Assembly: GCA_963576725.1 (NCBI GenBank)
Contig: OY755240.1
Location: 34,414,620 to 34,478,619, forward strand
Length of the DNA: 64,000 nucleotides
From: Azorinus chamasolen
Taxonomy: Eukaryota; Mollusca; Bivalvia; Cardiida; Solecurtidae
Direction: 5' to 3'
A model generated the notes under the pieces. It saw only the letters and a list, made by a program, of their open reading frames with translations, did no database searches and was not told where the DNA came from. A program made the translations under genes and the position numbers. Positions 36,121 to 47,843 of the stretch are shown in pieces. Within the stretch, counting starts at the first letter, position 1, and the number at the start of each line of letters is the position of its first letter.

Positions 36121-36480
36121 ATCTGATATCTAATTCTGTATCAATTCAGTCGCCCTTGTTAATATCTCTCTGCTATGCTTTTCTCCTATATCTGATATCT
36201 CACAATATATATTCCTACTCTAGACCATCTAGTCTTAATATCGCCGTAATATTCTAGTTGCTTTTTTTTTTTAATCCGCCAATTCCATGAACCATGTAAT
36301 GTTTAATTTCCTTCTATAGCGTCTATCCTGGATATCTGCGTGATATCTGATATCCTTTTGTCAATTATATCTAAGAGATATCTAGCTTCACTGTCACAGA
36401 TATCTAGTATCACTTATCACGGATATTTAATTGATATCTAATATCACTATCGCGGATATCTAATATCGCTATCTACTGCG
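36121..36480. repeat. GATATC-rich degenerate repeat upstream of gag
   Basis: More than ten ATATCT or GATATC motifs in 360 bases, with a loose unit CGGATATCTAATATCRCTATC near 36418-36474. It occupies the position of a 5' leader for the gypsy element. No LTR matching the 3' candidate was found here. The flank at 36480-36720 has no recognised gene. Confidence 0.5.
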
Positions 36481-36726
36481 AAAACTACGGTAAAAATATT
36501 CGTTCACGTCTTCTTTGGAGTTTATTAAAATTCAAGACTTTTAAAAAGTTTATCTTTGAGTAGATTAGTAGTAATTATCTTACACAGCGAATTATTATTA
36601 AATACATGAAGAGTAAACAAATACATGAACATTTTACAACGAAACTAGCGCAGACTTGAAGAAAACTATTTTGTCTTGCGCATGTTCACTAGACAAGTGA
36701 ACTCGTTGCCGTAAAGAGACCGATTG

Positions 36727-37300
36727 CTATATGGCTCCGAAAGCCATAAAAATTGATACAAACCCGCTCGATTCGAACCGGAAGAGATGCCGCCAACGTA
36801 GAATCTTACTGTACGCTTTGAACACTGGCTGTTCTCTTGGATTTACATTTTCACTAGCTGCCTGCGGATCGAAACTGTTTAGTACATGGACACTTCGCGA
36901 TTGTTTGTCATCCATAACACGCTTACTAACACGAGCATTTATCGGCCACCCGCCATGGGGCGTACTGTCAAACTCACTGGGTGAGTGTATATTTGATCCC
37001 TGAAAATTACAACGGACCTCGGCACGCCTAACAGGAGATTGTCCATGTGTATCTGGAGTAACTGGCTTATCAACGCCTGCATGGTGTCTCTGCTCACGTT
37101 GAGAACTCAACAGCGCAACGTTATCACCAACGTTGTCATGGGCGTCAGATGCACTATCCCTATCCCTAGACCGATGTCGAGTAACCACTGACGTAACGTT
37201 GTCCGGTTCGTTTACATGAGCGTCAAGTACACTATCGCTTGTCCGGCGTCGCGAAACAGATGACGTAACAGACGTCAGTCCTACTGTTGCCTTCGCCTAT
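36727..37300 (-). CDS. Hypothetical open frame, possibly a transposon ORF fragment
   Basis: Open for about 190 codons on the minus strand. The N-terminal half has an internal repeat: SRRRTSDSVLDAHVNEPDNV, then the related SRDRDSASDAHDNVGDNV. The rest is polar (SQREQRHHAGVDKP; VRRAEVRCNFQGSN) with no recognised domain. No good start codon or splice sites were identified, and the region upstream is frameshifted. Lying between the gypsy gag and a LINE, it is more likely a fragment of a mobile-element ORF than a host gene. Confidence 0.35.
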
Positions 37301-37449
37301 GCTTCTACCACCAGCGTAACGTTCTCACGGACGTCATTTGCTTCCAAAGGTCGTACCGATCTCGACGCAAGGCGCATTAGAATTACGCATAGCCATGTGT
37401 CCTAGCGAAGACTGACTTCCAGCTGCTAAGCTGCTAACTCTAACTCATT

Positions 37450-39621
37450 AAGCCAATGGAATAAATACAAATATTTTAGAAACAAAGTCAATAACATGGA
37501 ACATTCAAAATTTGCATTGTAACAATCAAAAACAATATTGGAAATTATTAAAGCAGCTAATTAAAACTAAATCATTTTCTGATTTAATGCCTCCGTTGAA
37601 AACAATTAGTGATGACGGCAATGAAACCTACCATATATCTGATGTGGAAAAAGCAAACTGCCTTAATAGATATTTCGGATCTATATCGAAATTAGATGAT
37701 ACTTCTGTAAACCTTCCTAACTTTCTTTCATTAACAGACACCAAAATTGACCATATTCTCATTACCGAATTAGAGGCAATATATGTTGTAAGTAACTTAA
37801 TTACAAATAAGGCTGTAGGGGAGGATTTAATAACTCACCTTGTTCTTAAGAAGACGTGCAACACTATTGCCAGACCTCTTACTGCACTCTTTAATAAGTC
37901 TTTACATGAATCTATATTTCCAACATGTTGGAAATCGGCAATTGGGATGCCTCTTTTTAAGAAGGGTGACACTGGGGTTTCTTCTAATTACCGCCCAATA
38001 TCACTCTTAAGTTGTATCGGCAAAGTTATGGAAAGGATTGTTTATAAACACTTTTATGACCACTTAATTTCTAATAACTTAATTTACGCTAAATAGTCCG
38101 GGTTTTTAAGAGGCCACTCAACAGTTTCTCAACTAACTGACATATACGATCAAATAGCCAAGGCATTTGACAATAAAAACTTCACATGTATCGTCTTTTG
38201 TGACATATCCAAGGCTTTTGATCGAGTTTGGCATAAAGGGCTTTTGTTTAAACTAAACCAGAATGGCTTCGATGGAAAGTTGCTCGACTGGATTCAAAGT
38301 TATCTTGAAAACAGAACACAGAAAGTTTTTGTGGGTTGTTCTTTTTCAGATGAAGTATCTATATCTGCTGGTGTACCTCAAGGTTCTGTCCTTGGTCCTC
38401 TATTCTTTCTAGTGTACGTCAACGACATCATTGATCAACTTTTGAGTATTTCGCATCTATTTGCAGATGACACTTCTTTATCGGGTACAACATTAAATTT
38501 GGAAGGAATACTTAACCATGACCTTGCGCTTATTCATTCCTGGTCTAGGTAGTGGTTGGTAGATTTCAACCCAAATAAAACGGAGGCCATACTTTTTACG
38601 CTAAACTCAAGTATTGTAAACCCCAACATTTTGTTTGATAATACCCCCATTAATTTTGTTAAAACCCATAAACATCTTGGATTAACCCTGAGCTCAGACG
38701 GTAAATGGCATGAACATATTGAAAACATAACTAAATCTGCCGCTAAATTATTAGGTATCATGAGAAAATTACATTTTTCAGTTAAACTACAAACACTAAA
38801 CCAAATCTATGTATCCTACATTAGACATATCATGGAATATGCATCTGTTGTCTGGGATGGCTGTACGATTTATGAAAAAGAGCTCTCGATAAGATCCAAA
38901 ATGAAGCAGCAAGAATAGTATCCGGCCTAACAAGATCTGCTTCTCTTTATAATCTCTATTATGAAGTTGACTGGTTAACGTTATCAGACCGTCGTCGTTA
39001 TTTAAAGCTTGTTTATATGTATAGAATTCACAAAGGCGACTGTCCTGATTATCTGAAAAAGTTGGTGCCTAACATCGTTAGCTCAAATACAAGTTACAAT
39101 CTGAGAAATTCTGACGATTATACAATTTCTACCAGAAGACCCAAATCTATGCAAAGTCTTTTATTCCTTCCGCTGTTAGTCTGTGGAATGATTTACCATT
39201 AGAGATTCGTAACATTAACACCCTGTGTGGTTTTAAACAAGCCCTGCGTAATTTATTTTCGAATACGAACCATGTTCCTAAATACCTATTAAGCGGCGAT
39301 AGGAAAACATCAGTCTTGCATGCTCGGTTGCGAAACAAGTGCAGTAACTTGAACTCGCACCTGTTTAAAAACCACTTATCCTTTACTGAAAGTTGTTCAT
39401 GCGGACACCAAGTTGAAAGTATCGATCATTACTTTTTTAACTGTCCAACGTTTGCTACTCCACGGCTGAATATGTTCCGCGAATTACGCACCTTTCATTC
39501 ACTTAATTGTCAAATACTTCCCTACGGTAAACCGACATTAACGTTTGGTGAAAACGTTCAAATTGTTTCCGCAGTTCAAGTCTATATAAAAGCGACAAAA
39601 ATGTATTCACAACAGGCTTAG
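37450..39621 (+). mobile_element. LINE, 5'-truncated, RT and C-terminal domain, inactive
   Basis: Plus-strand non-LTR coding sequence. Order: pre-RT linker (YWKLLKQLIKTKSFSDLMPP); RT with NYRPISLLSCIGKVMERIV; CDISKAFDRVWH (motif A); SAGVPQGSVLGPLFFLVYVNDI (motif B); HLFADDTSLSG (motif C); then NPNKTEAILF and KHLGLTLSSDGKWHEHI; and a post-RT domain ending in a Cys/His cluster (CSCGHQVESIDHYFFNCP). Two in-frame TAGs (38094 and near 38549) and frameshifts near 38900 and 39160 inactivate it. The endonuclease and ORF1 are missing, as in ordinary 5' truncation. The style is that of the CR1/Jockey/I group. Confidence 0.9.
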
Positions 39622-40318
39622 ACACTTTTATATAGTTGTATCCATTAACAAAATGCTGAAGTACTCTGGATAAGACATCAGTCATTAATCGTTTCATTCA
39701 GTTGAATTGTTCTTTACTTTTTCATGTTTATTCTTCTTTCTTGTATGCTTGTGTTAAGTGACCGATATAGAGATTAATTGTTTTTGTATAGCCCTTCACG
39801 ACGCACAACATAGTTGTGTGCTAAATTTCCGTACGTTGATATATATTGGTGCTAATTATTCTATCAATTACTCGCTACATGTTGCTACTTTCGACTTTGT
39901 TTCTGCATGATGACTGATTTAATAGTTCATATTTTGTTATAGACAAATTAGAGAACTACAATGTATATGAAATTACGCAATTTATCGCGATTTTGAGCAA
40001 TATTATGACTTTAAGAAAATGTCCGTAGAATTCACATACAAACAGTGTTGGTTCGGGTTAGAGGACTAATACAGGAGCCCTCTGACCAGGATCTGCACTG
40101 TTTGCTCCCGTTTTGCTCATTACATTCTTCAAGGATGTTACCTAGTTACAGTTGATATAGTTATCCATGAAATTATAGAGGAAACATAACGCCAATTTAT
40201 TCTTAAAAATGGGTTAAATACAAATATCATATTCATCTACTGTTTACATTGCAATTATTTCCAAATCTTACAGATACCAAATTGTCTACTACCATCTAAC
40301 ATATGAAAGTTTCCTTTA
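39622..40318. other. LINE 3' flank and a dispersed hairpin repeat
   Basis: No gene. The LINE 3' UTR probably ends in the first 250 bases. A dispersed hairpin copy lies at 40043-40105 (AAACAGTGTT...GAGGACT...AGGAGCCCTCTGACC...CACTGTTTGC). Confidence 0.5.
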
Positions 40319-41113
40319 CTAGGGGAAGGTCTTATTTAATGTTGTTAGAACTTGTGACCTAACCATTTTTCCTTTATGCAAATGTATAGTAATGAAAGAT
40401 AAGTGTCTGTAAATTTCTTGGAAATAAAATATGTTTAAACTAAAAAAAGCTACGCTAGACGTCCTTTGACTGGGCGCCTCAGTTTCGATAGTTAGAGGCC
40501 ACGAACTGACACGTGTAGCTCCACGCACAATTTGTGTATAAGATGCACGACTATTCTGCCTGTGTAAATGTAACTCTTTCTCTAACGCTTCAATTTTAAG
40601 AGAATCTTCAGTGCGCTTTACCTTAAGCTCTACAACATCTTGCTTCAGTAAAGCAACAACGGACTTCAATTAAGCTAATTCAGTCTGAAAAGTAATAGCA
40701 TTGCCTGACGCAGACGTGTTCCGTTTCGGGGTTTCGTCTACTCTTGACTGGGTTTTACGTCTGCACAGAGTACCATTCAATATTTCCGGATCACCATTAC
40801 AAATGAATGAGTACAGCTAAAAGCAGTCTTGAGCGTACTTCTCAGCTACTGTACCGCAAGTAGTTGTGCACCAGCTTATCAGCTGGCCCGATGGACACTG
40901 TTGCAACTCTTTGGCTCTTTTGGCTAGAACTGATCTGCAGATTGATATCATGGTTTCACAATTGTCAGTTTCAGTTAGCAACTTTTCAATATACATGTCT
41001 TTTTGAAGCCAGTTTAATTTTTCATCTAATGCCAGGCTCACGCTCACACTGACGCTGAGACATAGACAAACTAAGTCGCGAGGCAGAAAATGGTGCCTCT
41101 GCGTCTGCTTCAT
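40319..41113 (-). pseudogene. Secreted Cys-rich/coiled-coil protein, C1q-family-like N-terminus, broken
   Basis: One minus-strand frame from ATG at 41113 carries a signal peptide (LVCLCLSVSVSVSLA), then a Cys-rich segment (DNCETMISICRS; LQQCPSGQLISWCTTTCG; YAQDCF; FICNGDP), then a coiled coil (LLKQDVVELKVKRTEDSLKI). It ends in RTSSVAFF, which resembles the first strand of a C1q domain. Two in-frame stops interrupt it (TAG at 40817-40819 and TAA at 40670-40672), and no C1q body follows. Bivalves have many secreted proteins of signal peptide, coiled coil and C1q layout, often lectin-like immune factors, but the C1q link here rests on a few residues. No splice donors were found that remove the stops. 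Confidence 0.4.
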
Positions 41114-41410
41114 ACCATGAACCTATGTTATTGGGCAAAATCCTGGAATAGCCCCGGCGGGATTTATTCTTTTAAGTTAAAAGTTTTAACACTTCACCAG
41201 TTAACACAAATAGTATGCATATTCGGAATACCTTTGTTTTTTTCGATTGGTCCTGACATATTCCAAATGATTAAACTTCAATTTGACGGAATGTTTCGTT
41301 ATTATTCGGTATAATTCGGCTGAATAGGTTTGACAGATTGGCGGTAAAATGCACGCTGACCGAAACTAATATAAAACGGTCATTGAAACGTGAATGAAAT
41401 CTAAATTTAA

Positions 41411-43335
41411 AACAAGAGATGTTTGTAAAACATGTATACCCCCCCAGACCCCCTGACCTTTGATCTAGTGACCTCAACTATAGAGGTCATCTAGCGGTCA
41501 TGACTAATCACCACAGCAACTTTGAAAATCCTCAGCCAAACCACTGACTATAGGGGTCATCTAGTGGTCACGACCAACTACCACAGCAAGTTCGAAGATC
41601 CCGAACCAAACCATTGAGCAGTTATTAATTGGAAACCATTTCATCAGTTAAGGTCATGATGACCTTGACCTTTGACCTAGTGACCTCAAAATTAATAGGG
41701 GTCATCTAGTTGTCATGACCAACCACCACAGCAAGTTTGAAGATCCTAAGCCAAACCCTTGAGCAGTTATTGATTGGAAACCATTTCACCAGTTAAGGTC
41801 ATGGTGACCTTGACCTTTGACCTAGTGACCTCAAAAACAATAGGGGTTATCTACCTGTCATGACCAACCACCACAGCAAGTTTAAAGATCCTAAGCCAAA
41901 CCCTTGAGCAGTTATTGATCGGAAACTATTTCACCAGTTAAGGTCATGGTGACCTTGTCCTTTGACCTAGTGGCCTAAAAAACAACAGGGCTCATCTAGT
42001 TGTCATGACCAACCACCTAAGCAAATTTGAAGATCCTAAGCCAAACCCTTGAGCAGTTATTGATCAGAAACCGTTTTATAAGTTAAGGTCATGGTGACCT
42101 TGACCTTTGACCTAGTGACCTCAAAAACAATAGGGATCATCCAGTTGTCATGACCAACTACCGCAGCAAGTTTGAAGATTCTAAGCCAAACCCTTGAGCA
42201 GTTATTGATCGGAAGCCATTGAACCAGTTAAGAGCATGGTGACCTTGACCATTGACCTAGTGACCTAAAAAACAATAGGGTCATCTAGTGGTCATTACCA
42301 ACCACCACGGCAAATTTGAAGATCCTAAGCCAAGCCCTTGAGCAGTTATTGATCGCAAACCATTTCACCAGTTAAGGTCATGGTGACCTTGACCTTTGAC
42401 CTAGTGACCTAAAAAACAATAGGACTCTTCTAGTTGTCATGACCAACCACCTAAGCAAATTTGAAGATCCTAAGTCAAACCTTTGAGCAGTTATTGATCA
42501 GAAACCATTTTACCAGTTAAGGTCATGGTGACCTTGACCTTTGACCTAGTGACCTCAAAAACAATAGGGGTCATCCAGTGGTCATGACTAATTACCGCAG
42601 CAAGTTTGAAGATTCTAAGCCAAACCCTTGAGTAGTTATTGATCGGAAGCCATTGAACCAGTTAAGAGCATGGTGACCTTGACCATTGACCTAGTGACCT
42701 AAAAAACAATAGGGGTCATCTAGTTGTCATTACCAACCACCACGGCAAATTTGAAGAACCTAAGCCAAGCCCTTGAGCAGTTATTGATCGCAAACCATTT
42801 CACCAGTTAAGGTCATGGTGACCTTGACCTTTGACCTAGTGACCTAAAAAACATAGGACTCATCTAGTTGTCATGACCAACCACCTAAGCAAATTTGAAG
42901 ATCCTAAGTCAAACCTTTGAGCAGTTATTGATCAGAAACCATTTTACCAGTTAAGGTCATGGTGACCTTGACCTTTGACCTAGTGACCTAAAAAACAATA
43001 GGGGTCATCCAGTGGTCATGACCAACTACACTGCAAGTTTGAAGATACCAAGCCAAACCCTTGAGCAGTTATTGATCGGAAACTATTTTACCCTTTTAGG
43101 TCATGGTGACCTTGACCTTTGACCTAGTGACCTCAGAAACAATAGGGTCATCTACTTGTCATGACCAACCACCACAGCAAGTTTGACGATTCTAGGCCAA
43201 GTCATTTATTAGTTATCGTTCGGAAACCATCGATCTACCGACCGACCGACCGACCGACAGACCGACAGACCGACCGACCGAACGACCGACATGTGCGAAG
43301 CAATATACCCCCATTTTTTCAAAAGGAGGGTATAA
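41411..43335 (+). mobile_element. Helentron-like non-autonomous element, family A copy 1
   Basis: 5' end AACAAGAG, hairpin ATGTTTGTAAAACAT (41419-41433), then GTATACCCCCC. The core is about ten tandem units of roughly 175-180 bp with the recurring phrases GGTCATGGTGACCTTGACC, CCTAGTGACCTCAAAAACA and CCTTGAGCAGTTATTGATC. The 3' end has (GACC)n (about 43235-43290) and a hairpin TATACCCCC...GGAGGGTATA (43304-43334) whose right arm complements the 5' box. It encodes nothing. An inverted copy lies at 59021-60580. Confidence 0.8.
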
Positions 43336-43454
43336 TAAATGTATAACTTACCTCATACGTTCTCATTTCCACGTGGCTGTCCTCCATTTTACAAAACATT
43401 TATAACAAAAGTACTACTATGTTCCAATATTTTTGGCCCGATGAAATGAACTTA

Positions 43455-44780
43455 AACAAGAGTACCGCATACGGTACATAATACGCCCACTTGCAAACTT
43501 TCTCTGATTCAACATGCCTTATAAGTGTTGACATTTTCTAATCTGTGCTTCAGATCTTGATTTCCATATTAAGGAATGAACCTCAAAATAAACTCAGCTT
43601 CAAATTTTGTTGCTTAAAACATTTGTGTTAAGTTTCATTTATATTATTTTAATAGTTTTCCCAGAAAACAACAGTCAAACTAAAAGTTGACCGACAAACA
43701 AAGCAACAAACACACAAAGTTCAAGGAGCATAACTTTAGAATAAAATGACATATCAAAACTCCCGCAATATATGTGAAAATTCACATTAAGGTTTAACCA
43801 TATAAAAAAAATTGAAGTAAATATCATTTCAAATGAAAAGGTTATTGTCATCCTCATATTTGCATAGATTTGCATTATTTTTTTAAGTGCAAGGGCCATA
43901 ACTCCGAAACAACAAATCAAATGATCCTCAGAATCGAATTACCTTCAGGTCTTGATGCATTAAACATGTGTATGAAGTTTCATTAATATCTGTCAAACAG
44001 TTTTGCCAGAAAACAGCGGCCAAACTATATGCATATATTTGAATTATTTTTTAAGTAAAAGGGCCATAACTCAGAAACGACAAATCAAATAAACCTCCAA
44101 ATGGACTCAGCATCAGATCTTGATGCATTAAACATTTTTGTGAAGTTTCATTAATATCTCTCAAATAGTTTTCCCAGAAAACAGCGGACAAACTATTTGC
44201 ATGTATTTGCATTATTTTTTAAGGACAAGGGCCATAACTCTGAAACGAAAAATCAAATGATCCTCAGAATCAATTCAGTTTCAGATCTTGATGCATTAAA
44301 CATTTGTGTGAAGTTTCATTAATATCTGTCAAATAGTTTTCCCAGAAAATAGCGGACAAACTATTTGCATATTTTTTAAGGACAAGGGCCATAACTCCGA
44401 AACGACAAATCAAATGAACTCAGAATCGACTCAGCTTCAGATCTTGATGCATTAAACATTTGTGTGAAGTTTCATTAATATCTCTCAAATGGTTTTCCCA
44501 GAAAACAGCGGACAAACTATTTGCATATTTTTTAGGACAAGGGCTATAACTCTGAAATGAAAAATCAAATGAACCTCAGAATCAAATCAGCTCCAGATCT
44601 TGATGCATTAAACATTTGTGTTAAGTTTCATTAATATCTGTCGAACAGTTTTCCCAGAAAATAGCGGACAAACAAAATGTTGACGGACGAACGAACGAAC
44701 GAACGTACGAACGAACGAACGAACGGACGGACGGACAGGGCCACGACAATAAACGACCACCTTTATTAGGTGGGCGTATA
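43455..44780 (+). mobile_element. Helentron-like non-autonomous element, different core
   Basis: 5' end AACAAGAG, hairpin GTACCGCATACGGTAC (43462-43477), then ATACGCCC (43481-43488). The core is about six tandem units of 150-170 bp with the phrases AGGGCCATAACTC, TCAGATCTTGATGCATTAAAC and GTGAAGTTTCATTAATATCT. The 3' end has a (GAAC)n/(GGAC)n run (about 44685-44735) and a hairpin CCACCTTTATTAGGTGGGCGTAT (44757-44779), the latter complementing ATACGCCC. It ends about 30 bases from the 3' end of the Merlin coding remnant. Confidence 0.75.
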
Positions 44781-44810
44781 AAAAGTAATAAAATGTTGCA
44801 CATATATAAG

Positions 44811-46319
44811 TTACTTTGGGTCAGTTTGGAAGTCATCGTCTGATGACCAGTCCCAATTGAAATTGGCCCGTGAATAACGATTAGATTTCTTTGGCAAAAG
44901 TACACGCCGTTCATCTTGAAGTGCAGTAAATCCAGGTGGATGGCAGACATGTTCTGTGTTTTTTGCTTTTTTCGTTTGCCAAGATTTGTCTTTGAAGCGT
45001 GACTAGTTCCCGGTCCCAACTGACTATTGACTGCTTGGTAAGCGCCATCTGTGGCATGTGTATTTTCAACGTTGCCAGACTTTCAGCAAGTAAATTTGCT
45101 AATGGATCACTTTCAGGAGACAGTGTACTGGCAAACTGAGGTTGATTTGGTCAAAACTGCAACCTTTGACCTGGTGTCAGTCGCTCATTCCCTTCTGTGT
45201 TTGGATCATTGTCAGAGTATTCCTGGTATGTGCATGCTGGATGCACCTGTTCATCCTCCGTGAAGCCAGGCCATGATTCAAAAAGTGGTACTGTGTAGGT
45301 GTACTGTGGTGGCTGGTCAAGAGAATATACCTCACGGACAAGTCTGAAGAAGGTTTCATATACATTGCCCTTAACTTCACTCCGCCACATGATCTGCGCC
45401 AGATGACTTTCCCATTGTTTGGCCTTGGTACCTGCCATTGTTCTAAAGTGGTCTTTAGCGTGTTTCCACGCACCTTCTATCGTATTGGTATGCACAGTAA
45501 CCAATTGGCCTGTTGCATTATTTTTGTATTCCTTTCGGAAAGCATATTTATGTACGACACTGAAATGTTCATACCCCAGTTAGTTCAAGTTGCAGTAGTC
45601 CCCGACCAACCATCGCTGAAAGTCCTGGAACCGGGTGCCACATGTCTTTGTAAAATGGCCATTAAAGTCTCCTCACTTCTGTTTGTTACTAGAAACACTA
45701 GGACAGTGTTGGCGGACCTCTCCACCAGGCCAAACACCCACACCCTTAAACCTTGATTCTGGTTTCCACGGTGGTACTTTACTTTCCGTCCAAATAAAGA
45801 CTCATCAATCTCAACTTCACCGTTGGTAACTTTGTCTTTTATGACACGCGTGTAATGTTCTTTGAAATTTTCACGCAAGAAGCAATCCCTGTCTACTGTA
45901 CTACTTTTGTAAGTAATTCCTGTAAATTTGGCGCATTGTTTCAAGGTCAAACCGTCTAAGTAGGATTTGACAAAAAGAAATATGCCCTGTAGCATTAGCT
46001 TTGAACGTTCAAAAAAGGAGTGTTTGCGAATTGTTACCTCATGGTTATGGTTTTGACTGCATCTGAATGATGCACGATCTATTTCACTGGGCCGTTGCGA
46101 AACCCTTAAACGGCCACAGCAACCATTTTTCTTACATGGTAATGATGAGTTCAGAAGTCCATTGCTTATGCACCGTTGTATGACCGTTTCATTCGGCTGG
46201 CTAAACAAGTAGTAAAAACTCCAGGGAGTTTCAAAATCCTTAAAATTAATGTCCATTGCACCCTGTTTTCTCTGCCTAAAATGTCCAGGTATAGAAATAG
46301 TTCTGCCTGAAGTCATTGT
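44811..46319 (-). pseudogene. Merlin/ISXO2-type DDE transposase, frameshifted
   Basis: Minus strand. An N-terminal zinc-ribbon-like segment (LPCKKNGCCGRL...FRCSQNHNHE followed by RKHSFFERSKL), a helical region, then the DDE core: VEIDESLFGRK (first acidic residue), a segment to FSDGWSG (second), and VHTNTIEGAWKHAK (N-x-I-E, third). This is the ISXO2/IS1595-type domain found in eukaryotic Merlin elements, which cut and paste DNA. A frameshift just after FSDGWSG (near 45590) and a TAA in the new frame break it. The following frames carry an extension ending in an acidic tail (NWDWSSDDDFQTDPK) and TAA at 44811-44813. Terminal inverted repeats were not identified. Confidence 0.8.
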
Positions 46320-46586
46320 GAAAAAACATGTGACTCTTTCCTATGATTCAAACCACATTATGTCTAAAATGCGCACTAGAATTAAGGGTACATGTGTTAT
46401 ACCCCCATAACAATAGATTATGAATTCAATAGCGCAATTAAAGATACATTGTTCTGGGCTTGGATGACACTTGAGTAATAGAACTTACCTGTGTCTCTTT
46501 AACGATTATACGCATGCACGTAGTGTCTAACCGATCCATCGAGATATTCATAACGGTTATTTAACACATGCCATGCATAAAGTGAC

Positions 46587-46823
46587 CTAGAATAGCTCCC
46601 TGTCTCCAAATACACAAACAACTGCATTTCTTTTAGCGTCTCTGTCCCTAGCTAGTCCAATTAAGTCTACCCATTCAAAGAAAAGCTCGGGGTTTAAACC
46701 ATTCACATATACAAAAGCGCAAAGAATATACCTGTCGAAATGTTTCAGATTAATGGTAAAAAATCTCCGTATACGTATTGGCCACTTAGAACATGAACCA
46801 ATTACATCTTGTATGGAAGTCAT
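46587..46823 (-). CDS. Short ORF upstream of the Merlin transposase, possible accessory exon
   Basis: 78 codons from ATG at 46823, with protein-like composition (FVYVNGLNPELFFEWVDLIG, then LARDRDAKR). It points the same way as the transposase and ends 270 bases before it. It may be an N-terminal exon or accessory ORF of the same transposon. A TTCAG acceptor-like site precedes the transposase near 46310, but no donor was chosen with confidence. No named domain is recognised. Confidence 0.35.
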   Translation of the reverse strand: MTSIQDVIGSCSKWPIRIRRFFTINLKHFDRYILCAFVYVNGLNPELFFEWVDLIGLARDRDAKRNAVVCVFGDRELF

Positions 46824-46829
46824 TTTTCA

Positions 46830-47370
46830 AAAGATACTTCTATTCCGCGATATTCGATTAGGATCGATCCCGTAGGAATCATGTAAATTTAAATTAAGCA
46901 AACCACAGACGAGAATATCAATAACCGTGCTTAGCAAAATGAAATCAATTACAGCTGCACAGGTGAACAAAAATACTAGGTTCAAATAACGCATGAAAAT
47001 CCCGTGCGCAAAACGGACAAGGTAAATTTGTCGCTATATAGATAATCCGGGAATAGCACCCATAGGGCTATACTTTATATCGTTAGCAAAATGGCATTAT
47101 TCCTTAATAAGAAACTTTAAAAGCCTATCCCCAAAATAATACCGAGCCCCTTTTATTATATATGTAATAACACATCGCCGTTATATATATAATCCTGGAA
47201 TGATTACAGAATTAATTACTCATGAATACTCTCCATCATTACGGCACTGTTAAGTTTTGCTGATAAATAAAGATTTTAGATTGTATGGATTTGTTTTATG
47301 ACCGATATTTTAGGAATTTGTATAGAATAATAAGTTATAATGCCATACGATAGTAGTTCAGGGAAGTGAT
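46830..47370. other. Non-coding stretch with a dispersed repeat
   Basis: No gene seen. The second half (about 47250-47395) is a diverged copy of the repeat at 15640-15790, in the same orientation. Confidence 0.5.
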
Positions 47371-47597
47371 ATGCTGCTTTTTATTGCAATAACAATCAAA
47401 AGAAACTTTATAAATGGTGCAACGGTAAGGAGAAAAAATCTGCATAAAAACTGCCCGTGTTGGGAGTCTTACAAACTGCACACCATTTCTCGCAGTGAAG
47501 AAGTGCGCTTGCAGTGGGTCAAACATTTCAACGTCAGTCGCGAAGACTATAAGCCAATTTCTAAAGACAGGGGCGTAACTAGCGACACGCATTTATG
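47371..47597 (+). pseudogene. Possible degenerate THAP-like DNA-binding fragment
   Basis: Reads NCPCWES, then YKLHTISRSEEVRLQWVKHF, then SKDRGVTSDTH. This recalls the THAP pattern of paired Cys, a small-residue/basic helix with an invariant Trp, and a C-x2-H end. The Cys spacing and the final C-H pair do not match properly, so the call is weak. The sequence is cut where the minus-strand LINE 3' tail begins. Confidence 0.2.
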
Positions 47598-47843
47598 AAC
47601 AGAACAGAACAGAACAGATAATTTATTAAAGACTTGTACATAGTACATCGTCATAATATACATACAGAATATCAAAACATTTTGAAAAGATAAATATATC
47701 AAAACATTTTGATTGCAAAAAAACACACGCAATCTTCGAACTTGGCTTTATTCTTTGTATCGATAGGAGAGTAAATAGTATAGATAAATAACATTTTTGT
47801 TTAATATGTGCATAGAAAGAAACTGACTTGAACCTGTTCAGAA

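Noticed and set aside
33929..36126. Plus-strand open frames of 60-150 codons opposite gag and pol
   Set aside because: Antisense shadows of the intact minus-strand gypsy genes.
41411..43335. Regular array resembling CRISPR or a satellite locus
   Set aside because: Units are about 175 bp, adjacent and without unique spacers, in animal DNA, and the array is bounded by transposon-type ends.
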